A stretch of DNA of 64,000 nucleotides from Liolophura sinensis. Taxonomy: Eukaryota; Mollusca; Polyplacophora; Chitonida; Chitonidae. Below, piece by piece: positions 40,401-46,400 of this stretch; positions within the stretch are counted from its first letter, which is position 1, and the number at the start of each line of letters is the position of its first letter. The notes below the pieces were generated by a model that saw only the letters and a program-made list of their open reading frames with translations, was not told the origin of the DNA and ran no database searches. The position numbers were made by a program, and so were the translations under genes. The stretch is taken from the NCBI RefSeq assembly GCF_032854445.1, contig NC_088301.1:25838402-25902401 (forward strand), written 5' to 3'.

Positions 40401-43400
40401 ATGTATACAGGAAACAGCCATTTCAAACAACTATTTCAAATACATCTGAAGGTTTACAAATACAGTTCTGTAAATAAGAAAAATTTTTTTTTCATTTAAA
40501 TTTTAAAACCTTTCAGAATTTTCAGAATCGTATCTACGTTACATTCATGACCAACATAAGAACTGACCCTCTGAGGTTATCTTGTTGGGATGCTCCTTAA
40601 ATGCCTCTCTCAGGGTTTGTATCGCCTTCTCTGCCTCACTGCTCTCATGATACACCTGTAATGTGAGAGATTAACACATGAACACACTTCAGGACAAAAC
40701 TGCTTTATGTTTCAAGCATCCGCAAGAAGATCTAGGATCAAAGTTAAATTCAAGTCCAGCTCATGCTGGCTTCCGCTCCGGAGGTACGTGGGAAGATCTT
40801 CCAGCAACCTGTGGATGGCCGTGGGTTTCCCCCTGGCTCTGCCCAGTTTCCTCTCACCGTAATGCTGGCCACCGTAGTATAAGAGAAATATTCTTGAGTA
40901 CAGTGTAAAACACCAATCCAATAAATAAATAAATAAATAAATCTAGGATCAAAGCCAGGTCAAGTCATACTAAGATGTTAAAAATGGTGTTAGTTGCTGG
41001 ATCACTTGGGACAAGCAAGGTTAGAGCAAGGAAGCAGGACTAGTTGGCCTGGTGTCAGTATAATGTGACTAGGTTGCGCGTTATGTCTGGTGTCTCTGGC
41101 AGAAGCACTTTGGTGGCTTGGACTCGCCTTGCCACAAAAAGACACAGTACACATGTACATACACACACTGAAGGACTCCTTGTAGTTATATGACCGAAAA
41201 TTTCTTTGACATAAAACCCCAAGCATAAATACATGCATACAATATAGTACTATAGCATTTACACTAATAGAAACAGGAACAGTAATTGAATAAGCGAGTG
41301 AGTGAGCGCTTGGGGTTTAACACCGTACTTAACAATATTTCAGTCACATGACAATGAAGGAATCCTTAGAGTGCAAGTGATGTGCCTCCTTGTTGCAAAG
41401 ACAGATTTCCACTGCTCTTTTATCTAGTGCTGCTTCACTGAGACCGAAGGCAAGTAAGCTGCCCCGCCCCAGCCATTATGCTGAAACGGGTCAACCAGTC
41501 TATCCCCTTCATGACAAACGCCAAGCTACGCAGATACAACTTCCTCTTTTAAGGCCTTACGTGTATCCCGGCCCAGGATTGTCCCTGGATCTACCACCTT
41601 CCGGAGCAGACGCTCTACCAAATGTGCTATCGGAGTAAGTGGGCAATGTGATAACATTCTAAAAACAGGGACATAAGCAGTACAAAATGTTGCCTGTAGA
41701 ATCTCAAAAGGGTCAAAATACTGAGCACAAACCTTGGCCATGTCCCTGGCAATCTGTAAGTACTTGTCCCCCTCGGTTTTGGGCAAAATTTTCAGGATGT
41801 AGTGAAAGCCCTCCAGCACTTTCTTGGGCTCCTTCAGTTGTTCTAACAGTGCACACCTTTCTGTGGCATACGCTATGTTTGTAGGGTCGTATTTCAGAGC
41901 TGCACAACATAGAAAATATCAGTAAATATACACATGAATACTGCTTTTGGTAAATAAACAAACAGAAAATTAATCCCTATATTTTATTCACTTGGTGCTG
42001 AAACTCTCAGGAATGCTTCAATTCTACCACGATCAGGATTATGGATGGTGGAGTCTGGAGAATTTGGATTAAACCTTTGGAGGCCTTTCTCACAAAGAGG
42101 CCTTTCTCACAAAAAACAATGAGAAGTATTACAGTCTAGAAATTTCCCTGTCCAAGAATGGGACTGAACGCAGGTTTTCCTGTGACTCAGCTAATGAAAG
42201 GCAAGCATATTAACCACTCAGCCAGAGCTGCTCTCTCAAATGGAACATATTATTCGTTCCATGGTTATTCTGTGAAAAGATGAGAAAATATATAGAGTCA
42301 GTGATCCTCATATTCAGCTCAGCTTCGATCCACCAATTTTTCCTACAGTAACCACGAGGAATAACGAATTTAGGCAAGTTGCTTCAGAGACGTTATTGTT
42401 TTCGAAGCCAAACAAAAGTCGATAACTTACTCAACTGGCGCATATGGCACAGTCTGCAGGATACGGGAATATACACATTCCCCACATGACTCTTGCTGTC
42501 CAGTGAAAACTGGAATATTTTGTCTGATCACCTACTCAACTGGTGCATATGGCACAGTCTGCAGGATACGGGAATATACACATTTCCCACATGACTCTTG
42601 CTGTCCAGTGAAAACTGGAGTATTTTGTCTGATCACCTACTCAACTGGTGCATATGGCACAGTCTGCAGGATACGGGAATATACACATTTCCCACATGAC
42701 TCTTGCTGTCCAGTGAAAACTGGAGTATTTTGTCTGATGTGGAACAAAAAAACAAATATGCTTACTGTAAATCTTCAACCTCTTCAACCACTAAAGTACT
42801 TTTTTGGGGTTGAATTTATGCATACAGTCATTACGAAAATAACATTAAAAATGATTTGTTTGCGTCATCAAAGATGCAAGCTTCATAAAATCGTGCAAAT
42901 TATTTCTCTACACCTGATAGTTCTATCAGACTGTTTCAAAATATTGCTTGCAGAGGTGATGGAAAAGGTTGAAAAACTAGGGTTTATTCCACATACCGAA
43001 ACAGTGTTGAGCGCTTGGATCTGAGCTTGTTTGGTTTAGTCTCACATATTTCGATGGTTATAGTTGAGAGTCAAACTTTCTAACTTTAGACAGTTTCATG
43101 CAGGAAAATACCTTTGGTGAAGCAGGTGACTGCTTGTTTAAGTTCCCCCATCTCAACAGAAATCTCTGCCAGCCTCCCCCACTCCTCTGAGTCCTGGGGC
43201 CTCAGATGTGCAGCAATCAAAGAAAACTACAAGAACAATAAAGATAAAAGGCTCTTTTACACACACAGCACTTTACAAATGACTGCAACTTTTACAAGAC
43301 CAGATATACATGTCTAGTTACATTTAGATTTTTTGGCATCAAGGCCCTAGTTTGTTTTTCAAGGATTTCAAGGGCCTTATATTTTTTCCTCTAATTTTCC

Positions 43401-46400
43401 AAGACTTTCTAATAGTGCATTTTCACACCCAATGAGAACCATACAGGAGACAGAACCACTGCACTTCAGGGACTACATGTAACAAACTTTAGTAACTTTA
43501 GTTGTATTCTAACTAAATACTTACACGTTACAAGTTAGAACACAAGCTTTAACAAAAAAAAACCATCTCTGTCTGTCAACAGTTTGCATTTCTTTTGAGC
43601 AGGAGAGGGGTTGTAGCAAATGCCCTCATCTTAAAAAGAAAAGGCTGCGAAAGTATTACCTGATTCATTTCAACACATGTGAAAAATGGCCCAGAGGGTT
43701 CCATACCTGCATGGATTTCTGCATGTCCCCAAGTTCTTCGTACAGTAGACCCAGGGTTTGGAAAGGCTCAGCTGCCATCGGGGCTGAAAACATCAAATTA
43801 TTTAGTACAATTAATGACATTAATTTGACTATTTAAAAAAAAATAAAATACAATTTGTGTAAAAAAAAAAAATGTACTTATTTTAGGTCTTTTGAATTTC
43901 ATGAATTTGGCACACAGTTAACATACCTTTCAATCCCTCTTGTCTCAATAATTATGAGACATAAATGCATCAATCAGAAATTAAGGAAGTAGTGTACTAC
44001 AACAGCCTCTCACCAGGTGGATCTGAACTCACACCCTCACTGATCAACAGCTACATGTTCATGCCGCATTTATGATGGAACACACAACATTGTTAACTGC
44101 TGTTTGTTACATTACCTTTTGTCATTACATTTGTAACATGACCTTTGAACCAGGTTGTATGCAGTTCTCTCTGCAAAATGTGAGGTCATCCGCGACTGGA
44201 ACCAACACCGCGACTACAACCAGCTGAGTTGACCTGGGTCAAACCTTAACCTCATGTGTATGCCAAGCTTAAAACTGTTACACCTTATGGATTGGAATTG
44301 GTAAATCAAATTGAGTTTTCAAATGCTCACCTAGTCTGATGACCTCCATGCACATCTTCACTGCTTCCTCGTGCTCTCCTCGGGCAAACTTAAGATGAGC
44401 TTCTCCCATCAGGCCCTGCAGGTGTTTGGGAAGGTCTCCACCTTTCCTCTTCTAAAATTCAACAGGGACAAAAATTGAAAGAATAAATGAATGGTGTATT
44501 TCAGCCATGTCGTGGTGAGGACGTGTCAGCGCCAGAAAACAGTAATGGCTTTTGACATGAGAATGGACACATCCCAAAATATTTTTTAAATTTTAAAACC
44601 AACATTGAACACAAAACAAATTATAAATCAAAATATTTATTTGCTGGCATGTTGACTTAGATGCTTATATCATCCTTACCTTTTTCTTATATTTTTGTTT
44701 TTTCATAGAAGATAAAGGAGATGTTAGCATTGCCTTCTTCTGCCTAGGGGAGAGGATCTTAACCTTCACAATGTTCTTTTTCTTCTTTGCTTTTTCTGTT
44801 GATAAGAAATAATGTTGATGTAACAAATTGCATTGTAAATCCTGTCTTGCATCATCTCTCCATTGTTCACAGTTCATATCAAACTGTTTCACACATAACT
44901 TTACTTTGAATTATTTATTTATGAATTGCATCTGAAAAGCTCTGTACATCTACAGGCTCTTGAGAGTACAGAACAAAACAAAAGAAATACACACAACCTT
45001 TTCACTTTCACATAAACATATATTAAATTTGCATATTCTACATATTCAGGTCTGTGCTGTAGCATTAAAGCCCCAATCTCACTTGGTGATTTGCTGGCTT
45101 TGTTTGGGGTCCATTCTTCATCATCGTCATTAACGGGGATATCTTCATCATCTTCTTCATCATCATCATCTTCTTCTTCCTCGTCCTCCACAGAGGGTGT
45201 GTCAGATTTGTCACCTTCCTCATCTCCCTGCTCCTCTTCTTCAGTCAGCACATCTGGCAAATATATGGTAAATACAGAAGTGAAAAGCACAGTGTACAAA
45301 TATACACTACACAGAGCACAGGGGTCAAAATATTTGGTCATTCAGTCATTTTCTCAGATTTAGCCCAGCTCATCAGAAAGATGACCGTGCATGATGTACA
45401 TATTAGGAATTTCGGACAGTGCAAAAATACACTGTACAGAGAGCAGTTACAAGCAAAGTGCTCAAACACACATCCCAGACAAACAAAGTACACAAATGTA
45501 CAACAAACAGAGCAGTGACAAAGTACACAACATGCACAGTAGTGACAAACACAGTACACAACCACACAAAACACCGAGCAGTAACAAACACAATACATAA
45601 ATACACAGAACAAAGAGCAGTAACAACCACAGAATAACCATACACTACATACACACCACAAACAAAGAACACAAATACAAAGCACACAGACCAGTAACAA
45701 ACACAAAAGTCACTTTAATTTTCTGCCTGATTTAGTGAACAAAATCACACGTACCTTGATTATTGTCATTAAGTGAAACCTCTCCCTGTTCTCCAGATAA
45801 CAGCTGCTCCCTAGCTTGACCAAACTGCTCCATCATTTCACTGAACACGCTGAACTCAATTTCTCCTGAAAAAGAAAGTGAAAGTTTACACATGTTTTGA
45901 CCACAAAACCCTAAATATAGCATACATCCACAACCAAACCAGAAAACTAAGACGATTTAGCTGACTTGGTTAAGATCATATTCATAAATTGTCCACCTAT
46001 ACCATGTATATAATGGCAGTGAGTTTAAAGGTCAAGGAAACTGGAGTGCCAGGGGCGTAAACCACTGACCGTTTGCAAGTTACTTCTAAACTTTCTCACG
46101 TGAGACGTAGAGATATGCACATAATAATAGTGGAAGACAAGTGATTCATCCAGGAACAGTGAGAGCAAGGGAATTAATGAAGTCCCTCCCCAAGGCCAGA
46201 GACTGAACCCTTCAACCTCTTGTAAAATTGAATGTAGATCCCATTAAACATGAACAGCCTTTAGTACAAACTGCAGTGTCATCAACACCATGCTAAAAGG
46301 CTAACACTGTCCGTATATATGTTGTTATAATATACACACACATGTACTTCAGTACATACAAATGTCAAGTTTGTATACAATTTGTCAGGGTTACAGGTAC

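Noticed and set aside
42503-43024. 173-codon plus-strand frame
   Set aside because: It is the 105-bp repeat read three times followed by dispersed repeat E; no domain or splice support.
45091-45363. Ser-rich plus-strand frame
   Set aside because: Antisense shadow of the acidic exon 4 of GTF3C3.
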